Shown: positions 16,531 to 24,942 of the stretch, piece after piece | How positions within the stretch are numbered: the first letter of the stretch is position 1 | Layout of the letters: every line of letters starts with the position of its first letter | Assembly: GCA_958295815.1 (NCBI GenBank) | Contig: OY282374.1 | Coordinates: 5,050,682 to 5,114,681 of the forward strand | Direction: 5' to 3' | From: Candidatus Poribacteria bacterium | GTDB lineage: Bacteria; Poribacteria; WGA-4E; WGA-3G | DNA length: 64,000 nucleotides | Program-made: the position numbers and the translations under genes | The notes under the pieces: generated by a model | Seen by the model: the letters and a program-made list of their open reading frames with translations, nothing else | Databases searched by the model: none | Told to the model about the DNA's origin: nothing

Positions 16531-17499
16531 ACCCGATTTCTTGTGGGTTCGTATTTTGCCCCACTGTTGAATTTGTAATCTTGAAGGTTCTATTGGGAGC
16601 ACATCTGAACCGCTGTGCCATTTCGGTTGTGCTGCCCATGCGCCATTGTTAATCAATTCACGACGTTCAGTACCATCAGCATGCATGAGGTGAATAACCC
16701 ATCTACCGTCCTTCTCGAATTGAAAAGCGATGCTATTTCCATCTGGTGCCCATGCCGGGACAGCCTCATCTGTCGGTGTATCGGTCAGAGCCTTTTTATT
16801 TCCGCCGTCCACTGCGTCCATGATGTATAAGTCAAAATCGGCGAGTTCTACCTCTTGGTGCATGGCGGCGTATACAATTTGTGTGCCGTCTGGTGCCCAA
16901 GCCGGATAGGTGTCCATTAATGGTTGATGCGTCAACCGCCGTTCGACTCTATTGTGGGCATCAACGACGTATATGTCCCAGTTGAGTTTCCGTTTTGAGT
17001 GAAAGACAAGTGAGTTTCCATCAGGAGCCCATGCAGGTGCCTCGTCTTCAAACTGATTGTTCGTAAGGTGGACTACCTCACCGTTATTGAGATGGAGCAG
17101 ATAGATGTCAAAATGCCCATTGCGATTTGATGTGAAGGCAAGACGTTTACCATCAGGAGCCCACGCAGGTGCCTTATCTGTCGCAGGATGATGCGTTAGG
17201 CGATGCTGATTGGTACCGTCAGCCTGCATCAGATAAATTTCATGATTTCCATCTCTTCGTGAGAAGAATGCGATCTGTGTGCTGTCGGGTGCCCACGTTG
17301 GATAGTAATCCGCGGCAGGATTGTGTGTAAGATTCACTGGAGGTTTCCCAACGGTATCCGTCAGATAAATTTCCCAGTTGCCACTGACATCCGAGGCGAA
17401 CGCAATCGTCCGTGGCGGATGTGGTTGGCACAAAGCACTATCGATTAAAAGGGCAAGCATCAAAAAAAAACTACTCTGACATACTAACAGAATTCGCAT
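16510..17499 (-). CDS. Exported TolB-like WD40/PD40 beta-propeller with W-G tail motif
   Basis: A 329-residue protein with a signal peptide (LLVCQSSFFLMLALLIDSALC). It contains six PD40-type blades of about 43 residues, each with the repeat xPAWAPDGxxIxFxSxRxGxxxIY, as in TolB. A TolB-like protein without the N-terminal TolB domain is usually a periplasmic or secreted binding scaffold. After the last blade comes PIEPSRLQIQQWGKIRTHK, a divergent form of the tail motif seen in five other proteins. It is then extended by nine residues encoded by a dispersed repeat, so the original stop was probably overwritten. It lies in the secreted-protein cluster. Confidence 0.85.
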   Translation of the reverse strand: MRILLVCQSSFFLMLALLIDSALCQPHPPRTIAFASDVSGNWEIYLTDTVGKPPVNLTHNPAADYYPTWAPDSTQIAFFSRRDGNHEIYLMQADGTNQHRLTHHPATDKAPAWAPDGKRLAFTSNRNGHFDIYLLHLNNGEVVHLTNNQFEDEAPAWAPDGNSLVFHSKRKLNWDIYVVDAHNRVERRLTHQPLMDTYPAWAPDGTQIVYAAMHQEVELADFDLYIMDAVDGGNKKALTDTPTDEAVPAWAPDGNSIAFQFEKDGRWVIHLMHADGTERRELINNGAWAAQPKWHSGSDVLPIEPSRLQIQQWGKIRTHKKSGISLIDN

Positions 17500-17521
17500 T
17501 TTTTTGTCTATCCATATTTTT

Positions 17522-17560
17522 TATGATTGTCAGCCGTCGGCTGTGGTAGGATGTGGCCGT
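17522..17560. repeat. Weak family A repeat remnant
   Basis: ATTGTCAGCCGTCGGCTG and following bases resemble the degenerate end of the family A repeat. It lies in the 120-base gap between the propeller and the epimerase-like gene. Confidence 0.3.
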
Positions 17561-17619
17561 TGGGTATAGCTTGCATCCCGCAAGATGTTCTCGGTTTCCG
17601 TAAGCCGATAGCCACTAAA

Positions 17620-18666
17620 TCAGAACTTTCCGTCGCGCACCTCAAAATGGGTGGGTTTACGGAGCGTCGTGCCGTCAATTTGAACCCATTCTGCTACCCA
17701 TTCGATCATTTGTGCTAAAGAGACGCGTGGGTATCCAAAAAGTTGATGGCACCGAGATGCGTTGCTTAGCAGTGCTGTTGCCGCCTCTTCACCCTCAAAA
17801 CGTGGCAGTTTTTTGAAAAGCGCGCCGAAGCACGACGCAAGGTATCGGACAGAGATCGTCTCTGGACCGGTCACATTGATGACCAACGGTGGACTTTGGC
17901 AGTGCGCGAAAGCCCGTAATGCTATCGCGTTCGCATCGCCTTGCCATATCACGTTCACACTTCCCATTTCGAGAGAAATAGGCTCTTCGGCGTAAACCTT
18001 TTCAGCGATGTCCAGTAGTATTCCGTAGCGGAGGTCTATGGCGTAGTTCAACCGCAGGATTGCCATCGGTGTGCCGAATTGCGATGAAAAATAGGTGCAT
18101 ATCCGTTCACGACTCAGGCACGATTGTGCGTATTCACCGATCGGGGCAACGGGTGAATTCTCAGTTGCACCGCCATGCGAGACCGGAGTTAGTGGGTAGA
18201 CGTTCCCTGTTGAGAATACAACCAATCGAGAATTACGAAACTTTTCCGCCACACGTCCGGGCATGTAGCTGTTCATCGCCCAGGTCAGACTTTCGTTGTC
18301 TGTAGAACCGAATTTCCTACCTGCCATCAAAATTACGTTTTCGGTATCAGGTAGATTCTGCAGGCTATTTTCCGAGAGTAGGTCTGCAGCGATTGTTTCG
18401 ATACCGGCTTCTTGTAAGTTCTCTTGCACGCCGGGTGTCGAAAAACGGGAAACCCCAATGACGCTTTTGGTAATACCGGCGCGGTCGATGGCACATTTTG
18501 CCTGTTTGGCGAGTGTCGGTCCCATCTTTCCGCCGACACCGAGGATGAGGATGTCCCCCTCCAGTGCAGCGATTGCCGTTATCACTTGGTCTGTCGGCTC
18601 GGATAAATATGATTCTAATTGGGTTTGTGTTTTTATCAAGGGAGGTAAGGTATGTTTAAGGGACAA
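17620..18666 (-). CDS. NAD-dependent epimerase/dehydratase-like protein, Lys of YxxxK replaced
   Basis: A 348-residue extended-SDR protein with a nucleotide motif GVGGKMG at 43-49 (the usual form is GxxGxxG) and FSTGNVYP at 151-158. The active-site Tyr179 is in GEYAQSC, but the usual Lys four residues later is Cys183. Related domains act on nucleotide sugars; activity is uncertain. The only in-frame start is a TTG, with no good ribosome binding site and an open frame extending upstream into the LamG gene's 3' end. Translation may therefore be coupled or the start misplaced. It separates two groups of tail-motif secreted proteins on the same strand. Confidence 0.75.
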   Translation of the reverse strand: MSLKHTLPPLIKTQTQLESYLSEPTDQVITAIAALEGDILILGVGGKMGPTLAKQAKCAIDRAGITKSVIGVSRFSTPGVQENLQEAGIETIAADLLSENSLQNLPDTENVILMAGRKFGSTDNESLTWAMNSYMPGRVAEKFRNSRLVVFSTGNVYPLTPVSHGGATENSPVAPIGEYAQSCLSRERICTYFSSQFGTPMAILRLNYAIDLRYGILLDIAEKVYAEEPISLEMGSVNVIWQGDANAIALRAFAHCQSPPLVINVTGPETISVRYLASCFGALFKKLPRFEGEEAATALLSNASRCHQLFGYPRVSLAQMIEWVAEWVQIDGTTLRKPTHFEVRDGKF

Positions 18667-18697
18667 ACTATCAAGTCGGTCCCTATTGTTTTTTGTA

Positions 18698-19480
18698 TTA
18701 GTACTCAGCCTTGATGCTTGCCCATCTGGTGCTTAGTTTCTCTCTGGGATCAACGGCAAATAAAACGCCCTTGTTCATGTCAGCGTTAATCTCGTCTTCG
18801 CTCAGTGCACGCGTATAGAAGGCGAACTCGTCGATAAACCCGTTTAGGTATTGGATATCAGCCTCGTTGTCTTTACCGAGGACAATGGCACCTGTAGGTG
18901 CAGCAAAGATTGTGAATTTACCGCTCCAAGCGTCTTCCCCGACCACTTTACCGTTGAGATAGGATTTCTGGACTTTGCCGTCATAAGTGCCAGCAATGTG
19001 TACCCACTTTTTAAGGGGTAGGACTGGAATGGGTGTTTGATGTTCTGTGTTTTTGGTGTCGTAGATGTAGAACACCATGTCGGCGGCACCTTCGATAAAG
19101 GTTTCTGCGGGCCATGCACCTGCAGCGTTCAATGCTTCCCAAACTTGCTGTGTGTCGCCAGTATTCGCATTAATCATTACCCAATGCTCTACGGTCATTG
19201 CTGTTAATTCGACATCAGTGAGACCCGGGACTTCTGGTGCGGTTTTGATAGACCCGCCGCCGTCAAATTCCATTGCGCCACCGAGCTTGCCCTCTTTGCT
19301 CCAATCTGCGTCTGAGATTTCGCCATCAAATCCGTTCCCACTGTCGTCCGTGACTTCTTTTTCATCTTTGTCGAAGGAGTAGTAGATTATCAGGTCCGAA
19401 TCGTTCCGAATCGCTTCAACGTTCGCTGAAAGGGACAGGACAGCACAGAAAGCTAACCAAAATAGTAACCTTTTCATCAT
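18698..19480 (-). CDS. Secreted LamG-domain protein with W-G tail motif
   Basis: A 260-residue protein with signal peptide MMKRLLFWLAFCAVLSLSANVEA (cleavage probably after this point; the sequence is split here as MMKRLLFWLAFC and AVLSLSANVEA). A concanavalin-like LamG/LamGL domain (about 30-235) follows: DLIIYYSFD, SGNGFDGEI, GAMEFDG, KKWVHIAGTYDG, FIDEFAFYTRALSEDEI. LamG domains bind glycans or proteins. The C-terminus AVDPREKLSTRWASIKAEY is the shared tail motif. GGAAAGGAGAAT gives a strong start. It is upstream of the epimerase-like gene by 31 bases and may share its message. Confidence 0.9.
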   Translation of the reverse strand: MMKRLLFWLAFCAVLSLSANVEAIRNDSDLIIYYSFDKDEKEVTDDSGNGFDGEISDADWSKEGKLGGAMEFDGGGSIKTAPEVPGLTDVELTAMTVEHWVMINANTGDTQQVWEALNAAGAWPAETFIEGAADMVFYIYDTKNTEHQTPIPVLPLKKWVHIAGTYDGKVQKSYLNGKVVGEDAWSGKFTIFAAPTGAIVLGKDNEADIQYLNGFIDEFAFYTRALSEDEINADMNKGVLFAVDPREKLSTRWASIKAEY

Positions 19481-19557
19481 GATTCTCCTTTCCTCTTTTT
19501 AAGCCGAAAGTTTTAGAGGTTTTGATGGTTCGTTGACAAGTAACCTACCGAAGATTT

Positions 19558-19590
19558 ATTGCTGGCGAGATTTCAAACCTCACCAGCAAT
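19558..19590 (-). terminator. Long hairpin (family C) after the second LamG gene
   Basis: ATTGCTGG and CCAGCAAT close an about 15-base imperfect stem containing the GAGATTT/AAACCTC core. It lies 35 bases past the LamG stop at 19625. There is no T run, so termination is a guess; it is also a dispersed repeat. Confidence 0.5.
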
Positions 19591-19624
19591 AGTGTATGTA
19601 TTTTTACAATAAGCCGAAACCGAG

Positions 19625-20410
19625 TTATCTGTTCGACTTAATGTTTGCCCAAGATGTGGTGAGTTTCCCTTGCGGTTCTACCGGCGTTAGGAATGACGAT
19701 GCATCTTGGTCCATGCTCGCTATGATCTCGTCAGCTGAAAGGGCACGATCCCAAAGTCGAACCTCGTCGACGCTTCCCGTCCACGCTTCACCGCCCCAAG
19801 TGCCGATGGTTACTGCACTCGTGTTTTCCGCAGGAGCAACGGGGTTTCCGGATTCCTCGGAGTACGTCACCTCGCCATCTAGGTAGATTTCCACTAAGCC
19901 GTTGTTATCGTCTGTATGGGTATAAGCGAGGTAATACCACTTGCCTAGTTCCAGTTCTGTATCATTATCGTTGATGTCTTTGAACCCACCGGCTGCACCG
20001 TTTGTCCAGACTTTGATACCGTTTGCTGGATTCATACCGAATCCGAACCCGATATGCCGAGTTGCGCCACTCTGCCGAGTACCGAAGATTATAGCGTGTG
20101 CGCTTGGCAGCTTGTCGAGTTGGACCCATGCTGCTTGTGTGATCGCACCTTCAAGATGGAAGGCAGCATCGTCTTCAATGAGGACGTGATCTGCGGCAGC
20201 TGCAAATTGGAGCGCTTGTCCGTGTTGCCCGGCGACCCATTTTGCCGCACCCATCACTTCACCTTCAAAGCCGTTTGGGGAGTAGTCTTGTGTTGCTGTT
20301 CCCGAACCTTCATCAAGAGGCATGTATAGGACAAGCCCATCCATTAAGTCGGCGTGGGAAAATGCCGCACAGATGAGTAAACAGAATGTGATTATTGAAA
20401 AGAGTTTCAT
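19625..20410 (-). CDS. Secreted LamG-domain protein with W-G tail motif
   Basis: A 261-residue protein with signal peptide (LFSIITFCLLICAAFSHA). The LamG domain (about 24-240) starts DGLVLYMPLDEGSG and includes DYSPNGFEGE, the GQALQFAAA strand, GKWYYLAYTHTDD, and SVDEVRLWDRALSADEI at its end. The tail is PVEPQGKLTTSWANIKSNR, with Ala after the Trp instead of Gly. AAGGAGACC precedes the ATG. The gene is separate from the preceding LamG gene by 144 bases, including a long hairpin. It is likely a surface glycan-binding protein. Confidence 0.9.
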   Translation of the reverse strand: MKLFSIITFCLLICAAFSHADLMDGLVLYMPLDEGSGTATQDYSPNGFEGEVMGAAKWVAGQHGQALQFAAAADHVLIEDDAAFHLEGAITQAAWVQLDKLPSAHAIIFGTRQSGATRHIGFGFGMNPANGIKVWTNGAAGGFKDINDNDTELELGKWYYLAYTHTDDNNGLVEIYLDGEVTYSEESGNPVAPAENTSAVTIGTWGGEAWTGSVDEVRLWDRALSADEIIASMDQDASSFLTPVEPQGKLTTSWANIKSNR

Positions 20411-20558
20411 ATGGTCTCCTTACGTTGAAAAGTAAGCCTAACATTGTACTGAACTACTAAAGAGAAAAGGATAACAATTGTTATCTTCCACCTCAGGCAC
20501 ATTCTAACAAATTTTCATTTCTATATCAACGGAGAAAATTGGGGCATCAGAGAGAACG

Positions 20559-21713
20559 TCAAGGCGATACACTTTTTGCACAACGGAATCCGAGTGCACC
20601 GATGCCAGCATACGCAGGACTTGTGCCGTGGCGATTTGAAACGCGTAACCACTCAGGTAGGCTGTTCCAGCCACCGCTGCGTAAGACGCGGAAATCTATG
20701 ATATTTTTGAAGCCGTTAACAATTTCCTCAGCATCGTTTGCGCCTGCGGTAGGGTTTCGACGAGGGGAGTTGGCGTAGAAATCCTCCTCGTACCCGTCAA
20801 GGCACCATTCCCAGACGTTTCCAGCAATGTCATACACACCGTAGTCGTTTGGAGGATATTCGCCGACAGGTGTTGTCTGACCGATTTTTTTGCCGTAGTT
20901 TGCTCTGTTGAAATTAATACCGTTACCCCACGGATACTGTTTTCTTTTTAATCCGCCACGTGCGGCTTTTTCCCATTCTGCTTCTGTTGGTAAACGCTTG
21001 TCTACCCAGACTGCGTAAGCCATTGCAGCATACCAACTCACGTAACGTACGGGATGATCACTTTGTCCGAGGGGGAAATTATTCCCATTCCAGTCGTTCA
21101 GGTAATTGTCATCACGGAATTTCTCGTCAATGAGATCTTTTTGCCACGCTGGATTTGCAAGAATGAAGTCTTTAAATTCGGCATTGGTTACCTCGTTTGC
21201 GTCTATGTAATACGCGTCAAGATGAACGGTATGAACGGGCTGTTCGTCGTTAAAAGCGTTGCCGTCGTTGCTTCCCATTTGGAACTCGCCTTCTGGGATC
21301 AAGACCATTCCATCAGGAATAATGGGTTCAGGTTCAACAATAATTTCCGGTTCGAGTTCAGGAGTAGGCTCAACCGCTACCGAGGTGGGTGCTGTGACAG
21401 TGTAAGTGAGTGTTTGCGTGCCATCTGTCCAAGTGATAGTCAGGGTTAGTGGACCGGTGTTAAAGGGACCGGAGATTGTAACCGTGGTTCCAGACTTTTT
21501 AATGATCCCTACGTTCGCTGATGCGTTTATCGGAACAGCGTCAAAGGTAACAGTAATAATTCCATTTGCTTCAATGGTACTCCCAGCTGCTGGTTCCGCT
21601 TTCACTAGTGCTACTGGTGTGATTTCATCATCTGCACGTTCTCCACAACTTACTATGTAAACAGCGGACAGACATACAAGTGCTAAGCGTAATAATATAA
21701 ATAAATTTTTCAT
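20559..21713 (-). CDS. Lipoprotein with Ig-like and FGE-like (SUMF1) domains
   Basis: A 384-residue protein. A lipobox in SAVYIVSC marks Cys23 as the lipidated residue. Residues about 33-110 form an Ig-like strand repeat (VKAEPAAGSTIEANGIITVTF). Residues about 130-384 are an FGE-sulfatase/SUMF1 fold: MVLIPEGEFQMGS, EVTNAEF, PVRYVSWYAA, LPTEAEWEKAARGG, YDIAGNVWEWC, RVLRSGGWN. True formylglycine-generating enzymes have copper-binding Cys residues after RGGSW; here the equivalent stretch (PEWLRVSNRHGTS) has none, so this is a binding or structural homologue. The start is chosen for the signal peptide; no good binding site precedes it. Confidence 0.85.
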   Translation of the reverse strand: MKNLFILLRLALVCLSAVYIVSCGERADDEITPVALVKAEPAAGSTIEANGIITVTFDAVPINASANVGIIKKSGTTVTISGPFNTGPLTLTITWTDGTQTLTYTVTAPTSVAVEPTPELEPEIIVEPEPIIPDGMVLIPEGEFQMGSNDGNAFNDEQPVHTVHLDAYYIDANEVTNAEFKDFILANPAWQKDLIDEKFRDDNYLNDWNGNNFPLGQSDHPVRYVSWYAAMAYAVWVDKRLPTEAEWEKAARGGLKRKQYPWGNGINFNRANYGKKIGQTTPVGEYPPNDYGVYDIAGNVWEWCLDGYEEDFYANSPRRNPTAGANDAEEIVNGFKNIIDFRVLRSGGWNSLPEWLRVSNRHGTSPAYAGIGALGFRCAKSVSP

Positions 21714-21747
21714 AAATATACTGTGTTCGGTGTGTTGAAGGTTAACC

Positions 21748-23082
21748 TCAATAGACCTCCAAATAGTTATCGGTTTCCCATTGACTAATGTTCCAATGGT
21801 AGTTTCGCCATTCCTCACGTTTGACTTGAATGTAGTAGTCAGCGTACTCATTTCCAAGTGCGTTTTTGATGACTTCGTCTTTTTCGAGGGCATCTACGGC
21901 TTCGCTAAGTGTTGTGGGTAAAGCACCGATGCCTCGTCTATTTAGTTCATCTTCTGGGACCTCATAGAGATTGTCCTCGTTTTGCACCCCAGGGTCAATC
22001 TGATTTTCGATACCGTCCAGACCGGCTGCAAGGAGCACCGTCGCCGCGAGATAAGGATTCGCTGCACCATCACTTAATCGGTTTTCTATACGTCCGGGTG
22101 CGGGAATCCGAATCATCTGTGTCCGATTGTTTGCACCGTAGGTAACATAAACAGGTGCCCATGATGAACCTGAACGCGGGGGTCTACGCACCAAACGTTT
22201 GTAGCTATTCACAAGCGGATTTGTGACGGCTGTTACCGCTTTCGCGTGTTTCAGGACACCGCCTGTGAACCAGTAAGCGAGTTGGGTCAAGCCGTTTTTA
22301 TCATTCTCATCAAAGAAGAGGTTTGTTTGATTTGCCGTATCCCAGAGACTCATGTGGAAGTGCGCACCGTTGCCTGTGAGATTGGTAAAGGGTTTTGGCA
22401 TAAATGTTGCCAGTAATCCTCGTTCCTCAGCGATCGTTTTAACCATCCACTTGAAGAAGGTATGCCGATCCGTTGTTGTGAGTGCATCCGAATAGGTCCA
22501 GTTTGTTTCGAACTGACATGTTCCATCTTCGTGGTCGTTCGCGTAAGGCTCCCATCCCAATTCTTGCATGTATTTAATGAGGGTTGTCATCATATCAAGG
22601 TTGCGGTGCAGTGCTCTGAGGTCGTAACACGGTTTGTCTAAGGTGTCGAGTTTGTCCCAAGGGGCATAGTGCCCTGCCTCGTTCTGTTTCAAGAGCATGA
22701 ATTCCGCCTCAATACCTACATTGAAGAGGTACCCCTTCTCTCTTGTCTTCTCTAATTGCTGTCGCAGAATAGTCCTCGGACAGTAGTGCCACGGTTTACC
22801 TTCGACGTACATATCTCCTGCTACCCAAGCTAAGTTTTTCCGCCACGGCACGATTGTCAACGAATTAAAATCTGGGATGCTCGCCATCTCTGGGTCATGT
22901 GGATATTGCCCTATCTCGCCTGCGGCAAAGCCACCGAAGCCTGCCCCCTCTTCTGCCATATCTTTGAGATGTGTGGATGGGATAACTTTTCCCTTCGGTG
23001 TACCGCTCATTTCTACGAAAGAGCAGAGGAAAAACTCAATTCCGTTCTCCTCAACTAAACGTTTGACCTGATCTTGGGTCAT
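21748..23082 (-). CDS. glnT: Type III glutamine synthetase-like (GlnT) ligase
   Basis: A 444-residue GlnA-fold ligase. The N-terminal beta-grasp holds GTPKGKVIPSTHL. The catalytic domain has EAEFMLL, HEDGTCQFETNW, GNGAHFHMSLWD, the phosphate-binding NPLVNSYKRL and RIPAPGRIENR. These match the GlnT/type III glutamate-ammonia ligase group, which includes gamma-glutamylmethylamide synthetase relatives. The amine substrate (ammonia or methylamine) cannot be told from sequence. ATP and metal ligands appear intact. The ATG at 23082 has GGAG eight bases upstream; a TTG 15 bases before is less likely. It is directly upstream of the FGE-like lipoprotein gene (34-base gap). Confidence 0.88.
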   Translation of the reverse strand: MTQDQVKRLVEENGIEFFLCSFVEMSGTPKGKVIPSTHLKDMAEEGAGFGGFAAGEIGQYPHDPEMASIPDFNSLTIVPWRKNLAWVAGDMYVEGKPWHYCPRTILRQQLEKTREKGYLFNVGIEAEFMLLKQNEAGHYAPWDKLDTLDKPCYDLRALHRNLDMMTTLIKYMQELGWEPYANDHEDGTCQFETNWTYSDALTTTDRHTFFKWMVKTIAEERGLLATFMPKPFTNLTGNGAHFHMSLWDTANQTNLFFDENDKNGLTQLAYWFTGGVLKHAKAVTAVTNPLVNSYKRLVRRPPRSGSSWAPVYVTYGANNRTQMIRIPAPGRIENRLSDGAANPYLAATVLLAAGLDGIENQIDPGVQNEDNLYEVPEDELNRRGIGALPTTLSEAVDALEKDEVIKNALGNEYADYYIQVKREEWRNYHWNISQWETDNYLEVY

Positions 23083-23373
23083 GAGATTATTCTCCAATAG
23101 TTATGTAGAAAATTATGCCTTGAAAATAAAACTGAATGCTTCTATAAAGTCGCTTCTACGATAATGTGATGTGACTGATATGGGGCTATTCAATTTTCGG
23201 TTTTCTTTTGATTCTATGAGATGTTCCGGAATCGAAGTTCCCTCCTACAAGCAAACTGAATGCCTCCTGGTGCTGATATAAAAATGATAACTGCAAAATG
23301 CTAAAACATGATAACATTATATCTGAAGTTCTGAAAAATTCAATGCCTAAAGTTTCGGGTGAAAGGGAAAAGA

Positions 23374-24903
23374 ATGGCGTTCTTATCTCGCTTCAATTCA
23401 AAGTGGTCGCTTTTGATAGGTGTGTTAATTGTTATCTATTTGCTGCCGATATGGTTGTTTCCCTATTTTCCGACACAAGATGGTGTGAGCCACGTCTACA
23501 ACTCGCAAATCCTGACGGAATACGGCAACCCCGAATACCAATTTCGAGATTATTACGAGATCAATTGGTACCCTTTCCCCAATTGGCTTTCGCATTTTTC
23601 ATTGGCGATATTACTGTTCGTTTTTCCACCCCTCATTGCTGAGAAAATTTTTCTGAGTCTCTATGTTATCCTATTTCCACTTGCAATCTATTATTTTCTC
23701 AACGCCATCCAGCGCGGACGACATGCCCTTGTTATACTGAGTTTTACCTTTATTTACAATTACCTTTTTCTCATGGGTTTCTATAACTTTGCTGTTAGCG
23801 TGCCTCTCTTTTTTCTCGCGCTCGGTTATTGGTGGAAACACAAGGAGCAGCTGCATACGAAGCGTATTGTTCTCCTCAACTTGCTCATCGTTGTTACCTA
23901 TTTTGCACACCTTATCTCCTATGCCTTTATTTTATTCTCTATCGCTTTGTTGGCACTGCTACATTTCAAACGAGACTTCAAACGGATTCTCGTTACGGGA
24001 TGTTATCTCCTACCGGCAGCCGCGCTTATTCTTGTTTACCTCCCTACTTCTGACCTATTGGCAGGGGAACCGCCTACGTTTGGACTTGGGCGGGTTGGAG
24101 AACTGTTCGCTAACCTGATCGGTATGCATGTACTCGTCTCCTATACCGTCCCTCCGAGTTGGCTTTCGGCTGCTGTATCTGCTTTTTTGATTTTTCTAGG
24201 TGTTGTAACAATCTGGCAAAATAGGAAAGAGAGGACGGTAGCGCATGCTGGGCAGAAAGCGTTTCTCTATCTTGCGGGTGTGCTTTTCGGGCTTTATTTT
24301 GTTTTACCAAACTCTATCGGTCCAGGGGGTTGGGTGAATGATCGGCTTGCCATCTTAGCCACACTTGCCATATTTGCGTGGTTTCGTGGGTTTGATAAGC
24401 CTCAATGGGAACGTGTATTCACAGCGGTTGTCACGCTTCTTGCCTTGATTAACATCGTCTATGTCGGCGTGGTCTTCAAAAATCTCAACGCTGAGATACA
24501 CGAGTTTAACGCTTTTGTTCAACGTGTTGAAAAGAACAAGATCATTCTCCCGCTTCACTTTGAACCGAGGGGCAGCTCCAAGCGCGTGGGTATCTTTGTT
24601 AATGCTGCCAATTACTACTGTCTTGACAATGGCTGTATCAATCTCGGCAACTATGAGGTACAGTTTGACTATTTTCCGGTCCGCTTCAACGCCGATTTTG
24701 AGAGGCCATTGGAGGAGAAAGAGTGGGTGCAAATCGTCCATTGGGAGCCAGAGCGGATTGATCTCTGCGATTACGCTAACAATGTGGATTATCTGTTGCT
24801 GTGGGATACCCCGAACACACCTGTTGTCGCTGAGGCGATTGAGGCGTGCTATACGCTGATCGCGTCAGAAGGGCAATTGAAACTCTTTAAAGGGAAACGA
24901 TAA
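23374..24903 (+). CDS. Polytopic membrane protein, possibly a GT-C-type glycosyltransferase
   Basis: A 509-residue protein with about ten to twelve hydrophobic helices (first LLIGVLIVIYLLPIWLF, others through about residue 345), then a soluble C-terminal domain of about 150 residues. An acidic residue in the first outer loop (FPTQDGVSH, Asp36) and the topology resemble GT-C lipid-sugar glycosyltransferases, but no signature settles it. The ATG at 23374 is preferred to a GTG 15 bases earlier because AAAGGG sits just before it. It stands alone, convergent with the following beta-barrel gene. I cannot assign a substrate. Confidence 0.75.
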   Translation: MAFLSRFNSKWSLLIGVLIVIYLLPIWLFPYFPTQDGVSHVYNSQILTEYGNPEYQFRDYYEINWYPFPNWLSHFSLAILLFVFPPLIAEKIFLSLYVILFPLAIYYFLNAIQRGRHALVILSFTFIYNYLFLMGFYNFAVSVPLFFLALGYWWKHKEQLHTKRIVLLNLLIVVTYFAHLISYAFILFSIALLALLHFKRDFKRILVTGCYLLPAAALILVYLPTSDLLAGEPPTFGLGRVGELFANLIGMHVLVSYTVPPSWLSAAVSAFLIFLGVVTIWQNRKERTVAHAGQKAFLYLAGVLFGLYFVLPNSIGPGGWVNDRLAILATLAIFAWFRGFDKPQWERVFTAVVTLLALINIVYVGVVFKNLNAEIHEFNAFVQRVEKNKIILPLHFEPRGSSKRVGIFVNAANYYCLDNGCINLGNYEVQFDYFPVRFNADFERPLEEKEWVQIVHWEPERIDLCDYANNVDYLLLWDTPNTPVVAEAIEACYTLIASEGQLKLFKGKR

Positions 24904-24942
24904 CAACACGCGGCGGCGAACATAGAAAAATCCACAGACTAT

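Noticed and set aside
20559..21713. Active formylglycine-generating enzyme for sulfatases
   Set aside because: The copper-binding Cys residues are missing and no sulfatase is nearby.
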